43,407 bases of DNA from an uncultured beta proteobacterium (lineage in GTDB: Bacteria > Pseudomonadota > Gammaproteobacteria > Burkholderiales > Burkholderiaceae_C), in the NCBI GenBank assembly GCA_903861575.1, contig CAIOUR010000258.1:1-43407 (forward strand), in the 5' to 3' direction. The notes beneath the pieces are model-generated. The model saw only the letters and a program-made list of their open reading frames with translations, was not told the origin of the DNA and made no database searches. A program made the translations under genes and the position numbers. Position 1 is the stretch's first letter. Every line of letters starts with the position of its first letter. This document shows, one piece after another, positions 1 through 9,563 of this stretch.

Positions 1-827
1 ACCGATACGGTCGTACCCAATGCGGGAACATCCGCACCCTTGAGCGCCACTTTCACGGTGAAGGTGCGTGTCACGGGGTCAGCGCTGGGGGCAATTTCCC
101 GCACCACACCGGCAAGCATGGTGCCACTCGCCCACACCCGCACGTCTGCAGCCATGCCAATGTGAATCGCCCCGACCTTGTCTTCGGGGACCGCAAAAAC
201 CGCATCACGCGGACCGTCTTGTGCGACCCGCACCACGGGCGTCGCTGCGCCCACTACTTGCCCCAACTCCATGTCCACAGCGGTCACCACCCCTGACACA
301 TCGGCCATGAGACTGGTGTAGCCCGTCTGGTTTCCCTGGGATGCCGCTTGTGCCTGGGTTTGCTGCAGCTGAAACAACGCCGACTTGTAATTGGCTTCAC
401 GCCGCTCCAGCTCGGCCGCGCTAATGAAGTTTTGTTCACGCAAACCGGTGTAGCGCTTGAACTCCGCCGATGCCAGCTCAAGATTGGCCTGCGCCGAGGC
501 AACTTGGGCTTTGGATACGTCTGCAGCGAGCCGGTAATCAACCGCATCAAGCTGCGCCAACAGCTGCCCGGCCTTCACATGCTGCCCGATCTGGACCGCG
601 CGACGAACCACTTTTCCCCCCACCCGAAAACCCAACCGTGACTCGGCCTGGGGCAACAATTCGGCCGCGTATTCCTGCGACGCGGTAACAGACCCCGCCG
701 ATACCGTCATTACCCGTACCGCACGAACAGGCTCTGGAGCGGCTTGCCGCTCGGAGCAGGCCGAAATCGCCGCAAAGAGCAGAACAGCGGACTGCGCCCG
801 CACGAATCGCAGTAAGCACGATCTCAT
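1..827 (-). CDS. Efflux RND transporter periplasmic adaptor subunit (MFP/HlyD-like), C-terminus cut off by window edge
   Basis: Manual reverse-strand translation from ATG at 827 is open to the window edge: MRSCLLRFVRAQSAVLLFAAISACSERQAAPEPVRAVRVMTVSAGSVTASQEYAAELLPQAESRLGFRVGGKV...; lipobox-like ISAC and biotinyl-lipoyl-like GQHVKAGQLLAQLD motif typical of membrane fusion proteins. Not in ORF track because it runs off the edge. Confidence 0.85.
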   Translation of the reverse strand, partial: MRSCLLRFVRAQSAVLLFAAISACSERQAAPEPVRAVRVMTVSAGSVTASQEYAAELLPQAESRLGFRVGGKVVRRAVQIGQHVKAGQLLAQLDAVDYRLAADVSKAQVASAQANLELASAEFKRYTGLREQNFISAAELERREANYKSALFQLQQTQAQAASQGNQTGYTSLMADVSGVVTAVDMELGQVVGAATPVVRVAQDGPRDAVFAVPEDKVGAIHIGMAADVRVWASGTMLAGVVREIAPSADPVTRTFTVKVALKGADVPALGTTVS

Positions 828-939
828 TGATAATTCCCGGATAAGCTGAAAAAACGGCTGCGGGACGTCGCTGCAGATTTACGATGACGCCCGTGAGGTG
901 GCGTTAAATTTTAACTATAGCTTGCAACTTATTATTTTT

Positions 940-1794
940 ATGCCCCCATTCCGCGCGGATGCGGCACCCCGCCACTACGAAAACTTTCCGGTTGCGTCCC
1001 TGCTCTGCCCCCCGCAACTCAAGGCCGCGGTGGTGGCGCTGTACCACTTCGCCCGCACCGCCGACGACCTGGCCGACGAAGGCTCTGCCACCGCCGCACA
1101 GCGGCTGGACGCACTGAACCGCTACCGCGCGCAACTGGTTCAAGCTGCGCTAGGCCACCCGCATGAGCAAGGCGAATGGGCCTGGGTTTTCGGTCCTTTG
1201 CAAGCAGCCATCATGCGCCACGCGTTGCCAGTGGACTTGCTGCACGACCTGCTCGACGCCTTCGTCCAGGATGTTGATATGACAGCCCGGCAGGCTAATT
1301 ACCCCGATGAAGTGCAGCTACTAAATTACTGCGCGCGTTCCGCCAATCCGGTTGGGCGCTTACTTTTGCACCTGTACGGCGTTCGCACCCCGCAGGCACT
1401 GGCGCAGAGCGACGCCATCTGTACCGCCCTGCAGCTCATCAACTTTTGGCAGGACTGCAGTGTCGATCTGGGGCGCAGCCGCTGCTACTTTCCTGCGGAT
1501 TGGATGCGCCAATGCGGCACGGATATCGCCACCCTGCGAATCGGCACTGCGGGTGCCAGCGAACAGGCGCTGATCGCCCATTGCGTGCAGCACACGCGCC
1601 AGTTAATGGCCAGTGGTTCGCCGCTGGTGCACCTGGTGCCCGGGCGCGCGGGATGGGAGTTACGCCTGGTGGTGCAAGGTGGACTGCGTATTCTGGAAAA
1701 AGTAGAGCGTCTGGGAGCGCAGGTGCTGCGCCAGCGCCCCCGGCTGTATGCGCCGGATTACGTCGTGATGCTTTGGCGCGCGCTGCGCATGTGA
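940..1794 (+). CDS. hpnC: Squalene synthase HpnC
   Basis: ORF 898..1794; PRHYENFPVAS..LYHFARTADDLADEG trans-isoprenyl diphosphate synthase motif; followed by HpnD and HpnE homologues. Start at 940 (MPPFRADAAPRHYENFPVAS) preferred over 898. Confidence 0.88.
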   Translation: MPPFRADAAPRHYENFPVASLLCPPQLKAAVVALYHFARTADDLADEGSATAAQRLDALNRYRAQLVQAALGHPHEQGEWAWVFGPLQAAIMRHALPVDLLHDLLDAFVQDVDMTARQANYPDEVQLLNYCARSANPVGRLLLHLYGVRTPQALAQSDAICTALQLINFWQDCSVDLGRSRCYFPADWMRQCGTDIATLRIGTAGASEQALIAHCVQHTRQLMASGSPLVHLVPGRAGWELRLVVQGGLRILEKVERLGAQVLRQRPRLYAPDYVVMLWRALRM

Positions 1795-1834
1795 GCGAAG
1801 GCGACACGGGCAAGCTTGCGGCGACAATCTCGGC

Positions 1835-2674
1835 ATGCGCCCCGAGCAATACGTCCAGGAGAAAGCCGCCGGCTCAGGCAGCAGTTTTTATTACGCCTTT
1901 TTGTTTTTACCCGTGCCCCGGCGTGCCGCCATCACCGCCTTCTATGCTTTTTGCCGGGAAGTAGATGATGTGGTGGACGACGCAGTGGACATGGGCGTGG
2001 CCGCGACCAAACTGGCTTGGTGGAGCCAGGAAGTCAGCCGGGCGTTTGCGGGCAACCCCACCCACCCCACTATGCGGGCGCTGCTGCCCCATGCCGCTGA
2101 CTACGGAATCGAAGAGCGGCAGCTGCAAGACGTGATTGCGGGTTGCCGCATAGACCTGGAGCAAACCCGCTACCTGGACTACCCCAACCTGGAGCGCTAC
2201 TGCCACCTGGTAGCCGGCGTGGTGGGCGAAGTGGCAGCCCGCATCTTCGGCCAGCAGAATGCGCAAACCACGCAATACGCCCACGCGCTGGGGCAGGCGT
2301 TGCAACTCACCAACATCATCCGGGACGTCGGCGAGGACGCGCTGCGCGGACGCATCTACCTGCCAGTGTCGGAATTGCAGCAATTCGACGTGAAGGCCCA
2401 CGAAGTGCTCAAACGCCAATACTCCGACCGGTTTACCGCCTTGATGCAGTTCCAGGCCCGCCGCGCGCACGCGCTGTACGACCAGGCACTGCAGCTTTTA
2501 CCTGACCAAGACAGACGCAGCCAAAAGCCCGGGCTGATGATGGCCAGCATCTACCGCACCTTGTTGCAAGAAATTGAGGCCACAGGTTTCCAGGTGCTAC
2601 ACCAACGGGTACGGCTGACGCCACTGCGCAAGCTGTGGTTGGCATGGCGTGTGCAGGCGCTGGGACGGATGTAA
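1835..2674 (+). CDS. hpnD: Presqualene diphosphate synthase HpnD
   Basis: MRPEQYVQEKAAGSGSSFYYAFLFLPVPRRAAITAFYAFCREVDDVVDD..., LTNIIRDVGEDALRGRIYLP squalene/phytoene synthase signature. Confidence 0.92.
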   Translation: MRPEQYVQEKAAGSGSSFYYAFLFLPVPRRAAITAFYAFCREVDDVVDDAVDMGVAATKLAWWSQEVSRAFAGNPTHPTMRALLPHAADYGIEERQLQDVIAGCRIDLEQTRYLDYPNLERYCHLVAGVVGEVAARIFGQQNAQTTQYAHALGQALQLTNIIRDVGEDALRGRIYLPVSELQQFDVKAHEVLKRQYSDRFTALMQFQARRAHALYDQALQLLPDQDRRSQKPGLMMASIYRTLLQEIEATGFQVLHQRVRLTPLRKLWLAWRVQALGRM

Positions 2675-2687
2675 GCGTGCGCGCGTC

Positions 2688-4082
2688 GTGAAGTCCGGCC
2701 ACAAAAACATTGCTGTAGTCGGTGCCGGATGGGCCGGTATCGCTGCGGCTGTGGACGCCTGCCGCAACGGCCACCAGGTGACGTTGATCGAAGCAAGCCG
2801 AACCTTGGGCGGCCGCGCCCGTGCTCTGCCACGCCGCGCACACCCGGATGCCGCCGCTGGAGACCCCTGGCTGACCCTGGACAACGGTCAGCACATCCTG
2901 CTGGGCGGATACGCGCAAACCCTGCGCTTGATGGACGCTTTGAACATCGATCCGGAAGTGGCGTTTTTGCGCCTTCCGCTGGACCTGCGGGACGCGCAGG
3001 GTTTGGGCATGCAACTGCCCGATGTGCAGCGCCCCTGGAATTTGCTTGCGGGGCTGGCCATGGCCCGGGGTTGGAGCCTTAGCGACAAACGGGCGCTATT
3101 GACGCAGATGCGGGGATGGCGCAAGAGCGGCTTCTTGTGCGCACCCGGCCGCAGCGTTACGGATATTTGCAGCGGGCTGCCGCAGACTGTGCAAAAGACA
3201 TTGATGGAGCCACTGTGCGTCTCGGCCTTGAACACCCTGCCATTCAAAGCCAGCGGCCAGGTATTTTTGCGGGTGCTGCATGACGCCTTGATGGGTGAGA
3301 CCGGAAGGAGCATGTCGGCATCTTTCGCGACCTCGGATGCACTGCTGCCGCTGCGCGACCTCAGCGAACTGGTGCCAGAGCCTGCTGGGCGCTGGCTCGA
3401 AAGGCATGGAGCAAAAGTGCTTCGCCAGCACCGAGTAGCGCGCGTGGCGTGGAACGGTGGCCGGTGGGATCTGGAAGACGCTGGCGGTGAGCGGCAAACT
3501 TTTGATGCCGTCATCTGGGCAACCGCGCCCGAACACGCGCTACAAATCATCCGCCACAGCGCTGAAGGCGCGCCGCCCAATGTCGCGGCGCACTTTGCCC
3601 GCTGGTGCGCGGCGGCGGAACAGTTGCGCTTTGAATCAATCGCTACCGTCTATACATACTCCCGCGACGCAGCGCTTCCCAGACCGCTATTGCGCCTCAA
3701 TAACGCACCGGGCGCACCGGCGCAATTCGCAGTAGACCGTGGCGTGATGGGCGCCTCCGGCCTGTGGGCATTTGTCATCAGCGCCGCTCGGGGCGAGAAA
3801 ACCATGCTGGAGTTTCAGGTCCTGAACCAGGCCCGCACCGAACTGGCTGACTATCTGGGCTCGGACGGGATCACAGTCATACAAACTGTTATCGAAAAAC
3901 GCGCGACGTTTGCCTGCACTGCCGGCCTGAAACGCCCCGGCCCACGCATCGCGCCGGGACTGCTGGCCTGCGGGGATTACACCTACGCGCCCTACCCCGC
4001 CACCTTGGAAGGCGCGGTGCGCAGCGGCCAGATGGCAGCCATGGCGGTGGAAGACATGGGCGGCTTCAAGTGGAAAGAGTAA
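2688..4082 (+). CDS. hpnE: Hydroxysqualene dehydroxylase HpnE (FAD-dependent)
   Basis: ORF 2649..4082; GTG at 2688 gives V-K-S-G-H-K-N-I-A-V-V-G-A-G-W-A-G with FAD-binding GxGxxG; C-terminal GDYTYAPYPATLEGAVRSGQMAA; third gene in hpnCDE. Confidence 0.9.
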   Translation: MKSGHKNIAVVGAGWAGIAAAVDACRNGHQVTLIEASRTLGGRARALPRRAHPDAAAGDPWLTLDNGQHILLGGYAQTLRLMDALNIDPEVAFLRLPLDLRDAQGLGMQLPDVQRPWNLLAGLAMARGWSLSDKRALLTQMRGWRKSGFLCAPGRSVTDICSGLPQTVQKTLMEPLCVSALNTLPFKASGQVFLRVLHDALMGETGRSMSASFATSDALLPLRDLSELVPEPAGRWLERHGAKVLRQHRVARVAWNGGRWDLEDAGGERQTFDAVIWATAPEHALQIIRHSAEGAPPNVAAHFARWCAAAEQLRFESIATVYTYSRDAALPRPLLRLNNAPGAPAQFAVDRGVMGASGLWAFVISAARGEKTMLEFQVLNQARTELADYLGSDGITVIQTVIEKRATFACTAGLKRPGPRIAPGLLACGDYTYAPYPATLEGAVRSGQMAAMAVEDMGGFKWKE

Positions 4083-4124
4083 AAACAACAAAGGCCGTTT
4101 GCTGCACTACAACAAACGGCCTTG
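4081..4124 (-). terminator. Intrinsic terminator downstream of tRNA-Pro (may also serve hpnE)
   Basis: Inverted repeat AAGGCCGTTTG...CAAACGGCCTT at 4091-4122, followed on the minus strand by TTGTTGTTTTTA. Confidence 0.75.
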
Positions 4125-4134
4125 AACGTTGAAT

Positions 4135-4211
4135 TGGTCGGTGTGAAAGGATTCGAACCTTCGACCCCTTGCACCCCATGCAAGTGCGCTACCAGGCTGC
4201 GCCACACACCG
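4135..4211 (-). tRNA. tRNA-Pro(GGG)
   Basis: Reverse strand CGGTGTGTGGCGCAGCCTGGTAGCGCACTTGCATGGGGTGCAAGGGGTCGAAGGTTCGAATCCTTTCACACCGACCA: complementary acceptor stem, D-loop, anticodon stem CTTGC/GCAAG with GGG, T-loop GGTTCGAATCC, encoded CCA. Confidence 0.96.
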
Positions 4212-4291
4212 AAGCGGATGATTATAGCCACCGGGTCGTCACGCAACCGGTGGAAACACGCCGCGTTGACGCCCAACCACTGGGGGAAAGT

Positions 4292-4738
4292 TTATCCGGC
4301 TTCCGCGAGTAGATCGCGAATTTGACGTAGTTCGTCACGCACCGATGGCGATAGAAAAAGCGGTGCCGCTTGGACCCCGTCCACGCCATGGGCAGTGGTG
4401 CCAACCAATGCGCCCGGCGCGCCAAACATGGCATCGTGCGGTGAATCATCCGGCTTGAACTCCCGGTCCTCAGCAACGGCCTCCATCATCTTGTTGCGCG
4501 CGCCGCTGATGGTGAACCCCTGTTCGTACAAAAGACCTCGGATACGACGCACCATCAACACTTCATGGTGCTGGTAGTAGCGACGGTTACCGCGCCGCTT
4601 CATCGGGCGCAACTGCGTGAATTCCTGCTCCCAGTAGCGCAAGACGTGGGGTTTCACACAGCACAACTCCCCCACCTCACCAATGGTGAAATAGCGCTTG
4701 GCAGGGATCGGGGGCAGGCTGTTTTCCATGGAAATCAA
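4292..4738 (-). CDS. MerR family transcriptional regulator
   Basis: RYFTIGEVGELCCVKPHVLRYWEQEFTQLRPMKRRGNRRYYQHHEV MerR HTH; directly after ihfA. Confidence 0.88.
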   Translation of the reverse strand: MISMENSLPPIPAKRYFTIGEVGELCCVKPHVLRYWEQEFTQLRPMKRRGNRRYYQHHEVLMVRRIRGLLYEQGFTISGARNKMMEAVAEDREFKPDDSPHDAMFGAPGALVGTTAHGVDGVQAAPLFLSPSVRDELRQIRDLLAEAG

Positions 4739-4813
4739 TGTCTTTGGCGGTATCGCTCAGAGATTACTGGAGCGCGGCGCGAGGTTACCCGAACTTCACG
4801 AAGGGGGAAAGAA

Positions 4814-5161
4814 CTATTTTTGACCGTCCGACGGCGCTGTCTGCAGTGCCTGATCTTGTATCTGATCTTTGAGCTTGTGGCTGGCGTGGAACGTGACCAC
4901 ACGGCGCGCAGCAATCGCGATGGTTTCACCGGTGCGGGGATTGCGACCGGGACGCGGCTTCTTGGTGCGAATTTGAAAATTGCCAAAGCCAGTAATCTTG
5001 ACATCGGTTCCCGCGACTAGCTGTTGGACCATGAGCTCAAAGAAAGCGTCCACCATGTCTTTGGCTTCGCGCTTGTTCAAGCCGATGTTCTCGTACAAAA
5101 GTTCCGCCAAGTGCGCCTTGGTCAGGGCCGGCGTTTCGAGGCTGTTAACAGATAGTTCCAT
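4814..5161 (-). CDS. ihfA: Integration host factor subunit alpha
   Basis: LTKAHLAELLYENIGLNKREAKDMVDAFFELM...GFGNFQIRTKKPRPGRNPRTGETIAIAARRVVTFHASHKLK; downstream of pheT. Confidence 0.95.
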   Translation of the reverse strand: MELSVNSLETPALTKAHLAELLYENIGLNKREAKDMVDAFFELMVQQLVAGTDVKITGFGNFQIRTKKPRPGRNPRTGETIAIAARRVVTFHASHKLKDQIQDQALQTAPSDGQK

Positions 5162-5197
5162 GGCGGGCGGTGCGAAAGCGGACAGCGAATGTACCGC

Positions 5198-7630
5198 TCA
5201 GGTGCGGGGGCGCGCACCTAGGGTTTGCGCTAGGTGGGTCCAAATAGCCTGCATGGCGACGTCAATTTCAGCGTCTGTCAGAGTGGCGACTGGCGAGGCG
5301 AGCGTCAGGCGCACGGCGAGGCTGCGCGCGTTGTCATCCGTCTGGACCACTTTTGGGCGGTAGACATCGAACAACTGGGCGTCTTGCAGCAAACCGCCAT
5401 GCTGCGCATGGCGAATCGCAGCGATCAGATCCGCATGGGTGTGGCTCTCCGGCAGCAGCAGTGCGATATCACGCTGCACGGCGGGAAATTTCGCGATGGG
5501 CTCAAAAGCGGGCACGGGACGACGCAGCACGGCAGCCAGGTCCAGCTCGAACACGATGGGCGCCGCTGTCAACCCGTAGCTTTGGCGCCACTGCGGGTGC
5601 AGCTCGCCCACTACCCCAATATCCACGCCGCTCAACCGCACCGATGCGCTGCGCCCGGGATGTAAAGCAGGATGGTGCGCGTCGGCACTGGCGGGAACAA
5701 ACTGCAAGTGCTGGGGTGCAAACAGCGCCTCGACATCACCTTTGACGTCAAAGAAATCGACCGCTGCGTCGCTGCGGCCCCATTGCAGGGCGTCCGCGCT
5801 GCCCAGCGCCAGGCCGGCCACGCGCATGGGCTGGTCAAAGTTGGCCACCGTAGTGTCGCTGTCAACGACCGAAGCGTCGCGCAAAAACACGCGGCCCAGC
5901 TCAAACACGCGCACGCGCGGAACTTTGCGCGCCTGGTTGAACTGTGCCACCTGGATCAGCGAACCCAGCAAAGAAGAGCGCATCACGCCCATCTGGCTGG
6001 CAATCGGGTTGAGCAACTTGATCGGGTTCGGGTTGCCCGCCAGTTCATGCTCCCATCGCGCGTCCACGAAACTGAAATTGATGGTTTCCTGGTAGCCCAA
6101 TCCCGCCAAAGCGCGGCGCAGCGCGAAGGAACTGCGCTGGCTTTCGGGGCGCAACCGCGCGGTGACCGGCGCCTGCGGCGGGGTGTGTGGCAACTGTTCA
6201 AAACCGATGATGCGGGCGACCTCTTCAATCAGGTCTTCCTCAATCTGCAGATCAAACCGGTATGAAGGCGGCTGCACCGTGATCAGTCCCGCTTGCTCTT
6301 GCGGCTCCAGGCCCAGACGGGCCAGGGCTTGAACGCACTGCGCCGCAGTCAACGGCATGCCGATGACCTTGGCGGCACGTGCCACCCGCAATTGCACCGG
6401 GCGCGCTTGCGGCATGGCAGGCTGCTGGTCATCGACAGGGCCGAAAGTCGTGCTGGGCGTGCCACAAATTTCCGCGATCAGCTGGCTAATGCGCTCGATA
6501 TGCGCCACCGTCAGGGCAGGGTCCACTCCACGCTCAAAGCGGTGGCCGGCATCGGTAGAAAAATTAAAACGGCGTGAACGCCCGGCAACCGCCGTAGGCC
6601 ACCAAAACGCAGCCTCCACATAAATATGGCGTGTGGCATCGCCCACAGCCGTTGCGTCACCACCCATGATGCCGGCCAGCGATTCGACCTGCTTGTCATC
6701 GGCAATCACGCCAACCTGTGCGTCCAGCGCAACCGTGTTGCCGTTGAGCAGCTTCAGCTGCTCGCCGGGATGGGCCCAGCGTACCTGCAATCCGCCATGG
6801 ATTTTTTCCAGATCAAAGATGTGGCTCGGGCGGCCTAACTCAAACATCACGTAGTTAGAAATGTCCACGAGCGCGCTGACGCTGCGCTGCCCGCAACGCG
6901 CCAGCCGGTCCACCATCCAGGCGGGGGTTTGCGCCTGCGGATTGACGTTGCGCACGATGCGTCCGGAAAAGCGGCCGCACAGGTCCGTTGCGGCAATCTG
7001 CACCGGCAGAACGTCGGACATACCGACCTGCATAGCAGCAATTGACCGTGCTTTCAGCGGCGCGCCCGTCAGTGCAGACACTTCACGCGCCACGCCGAAC
7101 ACACTCAGGCAATGCGCCAGATTGGGCGTGAGTTTGAGGGTGAACAACGTGTCATCCAACTGCAAGTGTGAGCGGATATCTTGGCCAATCGGCGCATCGG
7201 CTGCCAACTCCAATAATCCGTCGATGGCATCACTCACCTTCAACTCGCTCGCCGAGCACAACATGCCCTGGCTTTCCACGCCGCGCAGTTGGCCGAGCTT
7301 GATTAAAAAAGGTTTTCCGTCCGTACCGGGCGGCAATTCGGCACCCACCGTCGCGCACGGCACACGGATACCGACACGGGCATTGGGCGCCCCACATACG
7401 ATGTTGAGCAGCGCAGCCGCACCAATGTCCACCTGACAAACCCGCAAGCGGTCGGCATTCGGGTGCTGCGCAACCGCCTTGATTTCACCCACAACTACGC
7501 CGCTGAATGGCGGGGCCACGGGTTGCAGCGCTTCCACCTCCAGCCCGGCCATGGTGAGCGTGTCAGCGAGTTGCTGGGTACTCAGCGCCGGATCGCAAAA
7601 AGTGCGCAGCCAGGATTCAGGGAATTGCAT
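5198..7630 (-). CDS. pheT: Phenylalanine--tRNA ligase subunit beta
   Basis: 810 aa; MQFPESWLRTFCDPALSTQQLADTLTMAGLEVE..., B3/B4 and FDX-ACB domains; next to pheS. Confidence 0.97.
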   Translation of the reverse strand: MQFPESWLRTFCDPALSTQQLADTLTMAGLEVEALQPVAPPFSGVVVGEIKAVAQHPNADRLRVCQVDIGAAALLNIVCGAPNARVGIRVPCATVGAELPPGTDGKPFLIKLGQLRGVESQGMLCSASELKVSDAIDGLLELAADAPIGQDIRSHLQLDDTLFTLKLTPNLAHCLSVFGVAREVSALTGAPLKARSIAAMQVGMSDVLPVQIAATDLCGRFSGRIVRNVNPQAQTPAWMVDRLARCGQRSVSALVDISNYVMFELGRPSHIFDLEKIHGGLQVRWAHPGEQLKLLNGNTVALDAQVGVIADDKQVESLAGIMGGDATAVGDATRHIYVEAAFWWPTAVAGRSRRFNFSTDAGHRFERGVDPALTVAHIERISQLIAEICGTPSTTFGPVDDQQPAMPQARPVQLRVARAAKVIGMPLTAAQCVQALARLGLEPQEQAGLITVQPPSYRFDLQIEEDLIEEVARIIGFEQLPHTPPQAPVTARLRPESQRSSFALRRALAGLGYQETINFSFVDARWEHELAGNPNPIKLLNPIASQMGVMRSSLLGSLIQVAQFNQARKVPRVRVFELGRVFLRDASVVDSDTTVANFDQPMRVAGLALGSADALQWGRSDAAVDFFDVKGDVEALFAPQHLQFVPASADAHHPALHPGRSASVRLSGVDIGVVGELHPQWRQSYGLTAAPIVFELDLAAVLRRPVPAFEPIAKFPAVQRDIALLLPESHTHADLIAAIRHAQHGGLLQDAQLFDVYRPKVVQTDDNARSLAVRLTLASPVATLTDAEIDVAMQAIWTHLAQTLGARPRT

Positions 7631-7654
7631 GGTGGGGAATAAAAAGACGTGGCC

Positions 7655-8728
7655 TCAGGCCTGAAACTGTGACAGGAAGCGGATGTCGCCATCAAAAAAC
7701 AAGCGCAAGTCGTTGACGCCATAGCGCAGCATCGTTAAACGGTCCGGGCCCATGCCAAAGGCAAAGCCAATGTATTTTTCGGGGTCTAGTCCCATGTTGC
7801 GGATCACATTCGGATGCACTTGGCCCGAACCTGCGACCTCCAGCCAACGCCCGGCCAATGGGCCACTTTGGAATTGGATGTCGATCTCGGCGCTTGGCTC
7901 GGTGAAGGGGAAGAAGCTGGGTCGAAAGCGCAGCACTAAGTCTTCGCTTTCGAAAAAGGTCCGGCAGAAATTGGTGAAGACGTATTTCAGGTCTTTGAAG
8001 CTCACGTTCTCACCCACCCACAGGCCTTCGCATTGGTGAAACATGGGGGAATGGGTCGCGTCGCTGTCCACCCGGTAGGTGCGGCCGGGGGCGATGACAC
8101 GAATCTCGGGCATGTCGCCGCTGAATAGCGATGAATCCACGTTCCCCGCGAAGGCCCTGTATTTTTTGACGTGCTGCACCGCGTAGCGGATTTGCATAGG
8201 ACTGGTGTGGGTGCGCAACAAGTTCGGGGCCTCAGCACTGCCGCCTTCGACATAAAACGTATCGTGCATGGACCGGGCCGGGTGGTCTTGCGGTGTGTTG
8301 AGCGCGGTGAAATTGAACCAGTCGGACTCGATCTCAGGGCCGTCCGCAACGTCAAAACCCATGGACGCAAAAATGGCCTCGATGCGCTCCAGCGTCAAGG
8401 ACACTGGATGCAAACCGCCCTGCCCGCGCTGGCGACCGGGCAAGGTCACGTCCAGCGCTTCTGCACGCAGTTGTACGTCCAGCTCGGCCCGCGCCAGCGC
8501 AGCGCGGCGCTCTGTCAAAGCCGCCTCAATGGATTGCTTGGCGATGTTGATCGCGGCTCCGCGGGATTTTTTCTCATCCACGCTGAGCGCTGCCATCCCC
8601 TTCATGAGCTCGGTGATGCGCCCGGTTTTTCCGAGAAAAACCGCTTTAGCATTTTCCAGATCGGCAGGGCCCGGCGCAGCGGCAAAAGCCGCCTGCGCGT
8701 CCTGCACGATGGTGTCTAACTCATTCAT
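7655..8728 (-). CDS. pheS: Phenylalanine--tRNA ligase subunit alpha
   Basis: [23 protein letters not shown]...[31 protein letters not shown] class II aaRS motifs. Confidence 0.97.
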   Translation of the reverse strand: MNELDTIVQDAQAAFAAAPGPADLENAKAVFLGKTGRITELMKGMAALSVDEKKSRGAAINIAKQSIEAALTERRAALARAELDVQLRAEALDVTLPGRQRGQGGLHPVSLTLERIEAIFASMGFDVADGPEIESDWFNFTALNTPQDHPARSMHDTFYVEGGSAEAPNLLRTHTSPMQIRYAVQHVKKYRAFAGNVDSSLFSGDMPEIRVIAPGRTYRVDSDATHSPMFHQCEGLWVGENVSFKDLKYVFTNFCRTFFESEDLVLRFRPSFFPFTEPSAEIDIQFQSGPLAGRWLEVAGSGQVHPNVIRNMGLDPEKYIGFAFGMGPDRLTMLRYGVNDLRLFFDGDIRFLSQFQA

Positions 8729-8756
8729 AGGGGCAGATTGAAAAGGTAGGAATGCG

Positions 8757-8788
8757 AAGGGCTAGTGCTCTTTCAAGCCCTAGCCCTT
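8757..8788 (-). promoter_or_regulatory. Stem-loop in the rplT-pheS spacer (candidate attenuator or processing hairpin)
   Basis: Perfect 9-bp inverted repeat AAGGGCTAG (8757-8765) / CTAGCCCTT (8780-8788); the duplicated AGCCCTAGCCCT allows a competing shorter pairing. Confidence 0.5.
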
Positions 8789-8837
8789 ATCCGATACGGA
8801 CAACCCCGCTAAGCAGTGTGTGCCGTACCGCCAGTCA

Positions 8838-9197
8838 TCAGGCCGCTAAGGCAACCTTGACCTGGTTGACGATGCCCGCAAAAGCGGCCATGTCGTGCAC
8901 CGCGATATCGCTGAGCACTTTACGGTCGATTTCGATCTTGGACTTCTTCAGGCCATTGGCAAATTGGCTGTAGGTCATACCGCACTGGCGCGCTGCGGCA
9001 TTGATACGGGCAATCCACAACTGACGGAAAACGCGCTTTTTGGTACGGCGGTCGCGGTAGGCATATTGCCCCGCCTTCATCACCGCTTCTTTGGCGATCC
9101 GGAAAACATTGCCGCGGCGACCGCGGAAACCTTTGGCAAGGGCGAGAACTTTTTTGTGGCGGGCGCGAGCCGTTACACCACGTTTGACGCGAGGCAT
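8838..9197 (-). CDS. rplT: 50S ribosomal protein L20
   Basis: [71 protein letters not shown]. Confidence 0.98.
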   Translation of the reverse strand: MPRVKRGVTARARHKKVLALAKGFRGRRGNVFRIAKEAVMKAGQYAYRDRRTKKRVFRQLWIARINAAARQCGMTYSQFANGLKKSKIEIDRKVLSDIAVHDMAAFAGIVNQVKVALAA

Positions 9198-9222
9198 TGT
9201 GTTACTCCTTGTTCGTCGTTAA

Positions 9223-9426
9223 TCAAAGACCACGGCCGGGCAGCATCTGTGCCATACGACCCATATCGGTCGCGTGCACACCTGTTGGTCCGCGCAAGTG
9301 GCGCTTGTTTTTGGTGGTCTTCTAGGTCAAGATGTGACGTTTGAAGGCTTGGCCGCGTTTAACGGTTCCACCAGGACGGACGCGGAAGCGTTTTTTCGCC
9401 GCGCTTTTGGTCTTCATTTTGGGCAT
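9223..9426 (-). pseudogene. rpmI: 50S ribosomal protein L35 reading frame interrupted by an in-frame TAG at codon 35
   Basis: Manual minus-strand translation from ATG at 9426: [66 protein letters not shown]; amber at 9324-9322 where L35 proteins have Lys (RHILTKK). The 67-aa frame is missing from the ORF track, as expected for a split frame. Confidence 0.9.
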
Positions 9427-9563
9427 TTTCATGCTCCTTCTTACATTGTGCTCGTGAGGCGTACGGGAAACTTTCCCGGCCTTGTTGGCCCCGAGCCACT
9501 TTTAAAGGGTTGACTGGCAACCCTCTTTTTGCCGCACTTGCGTGCTGCGAAACCCTCAATACT

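Noticed and set aside
903-915. GTTAAA-T-TTTAAC palindrome upstream of hpnC
   Set aside because: Short and AT-rich; plausible promoter context but no independent support for a regulator site.
4135-4211. tRNA-Pro as an integrated-element attachment site
   Set aside because: No integrase, direct repeat or foreign genes on either side; flanks are hpnE and merR/ihfA.
9322-9324. Genome-wide UAG recoding as an explanation for the rpmI amber codon
   Set aside because: TAG ends ppsA and the 73-aa membrane protein at normal positions in this window, and no other core gene contains an internal TAG.
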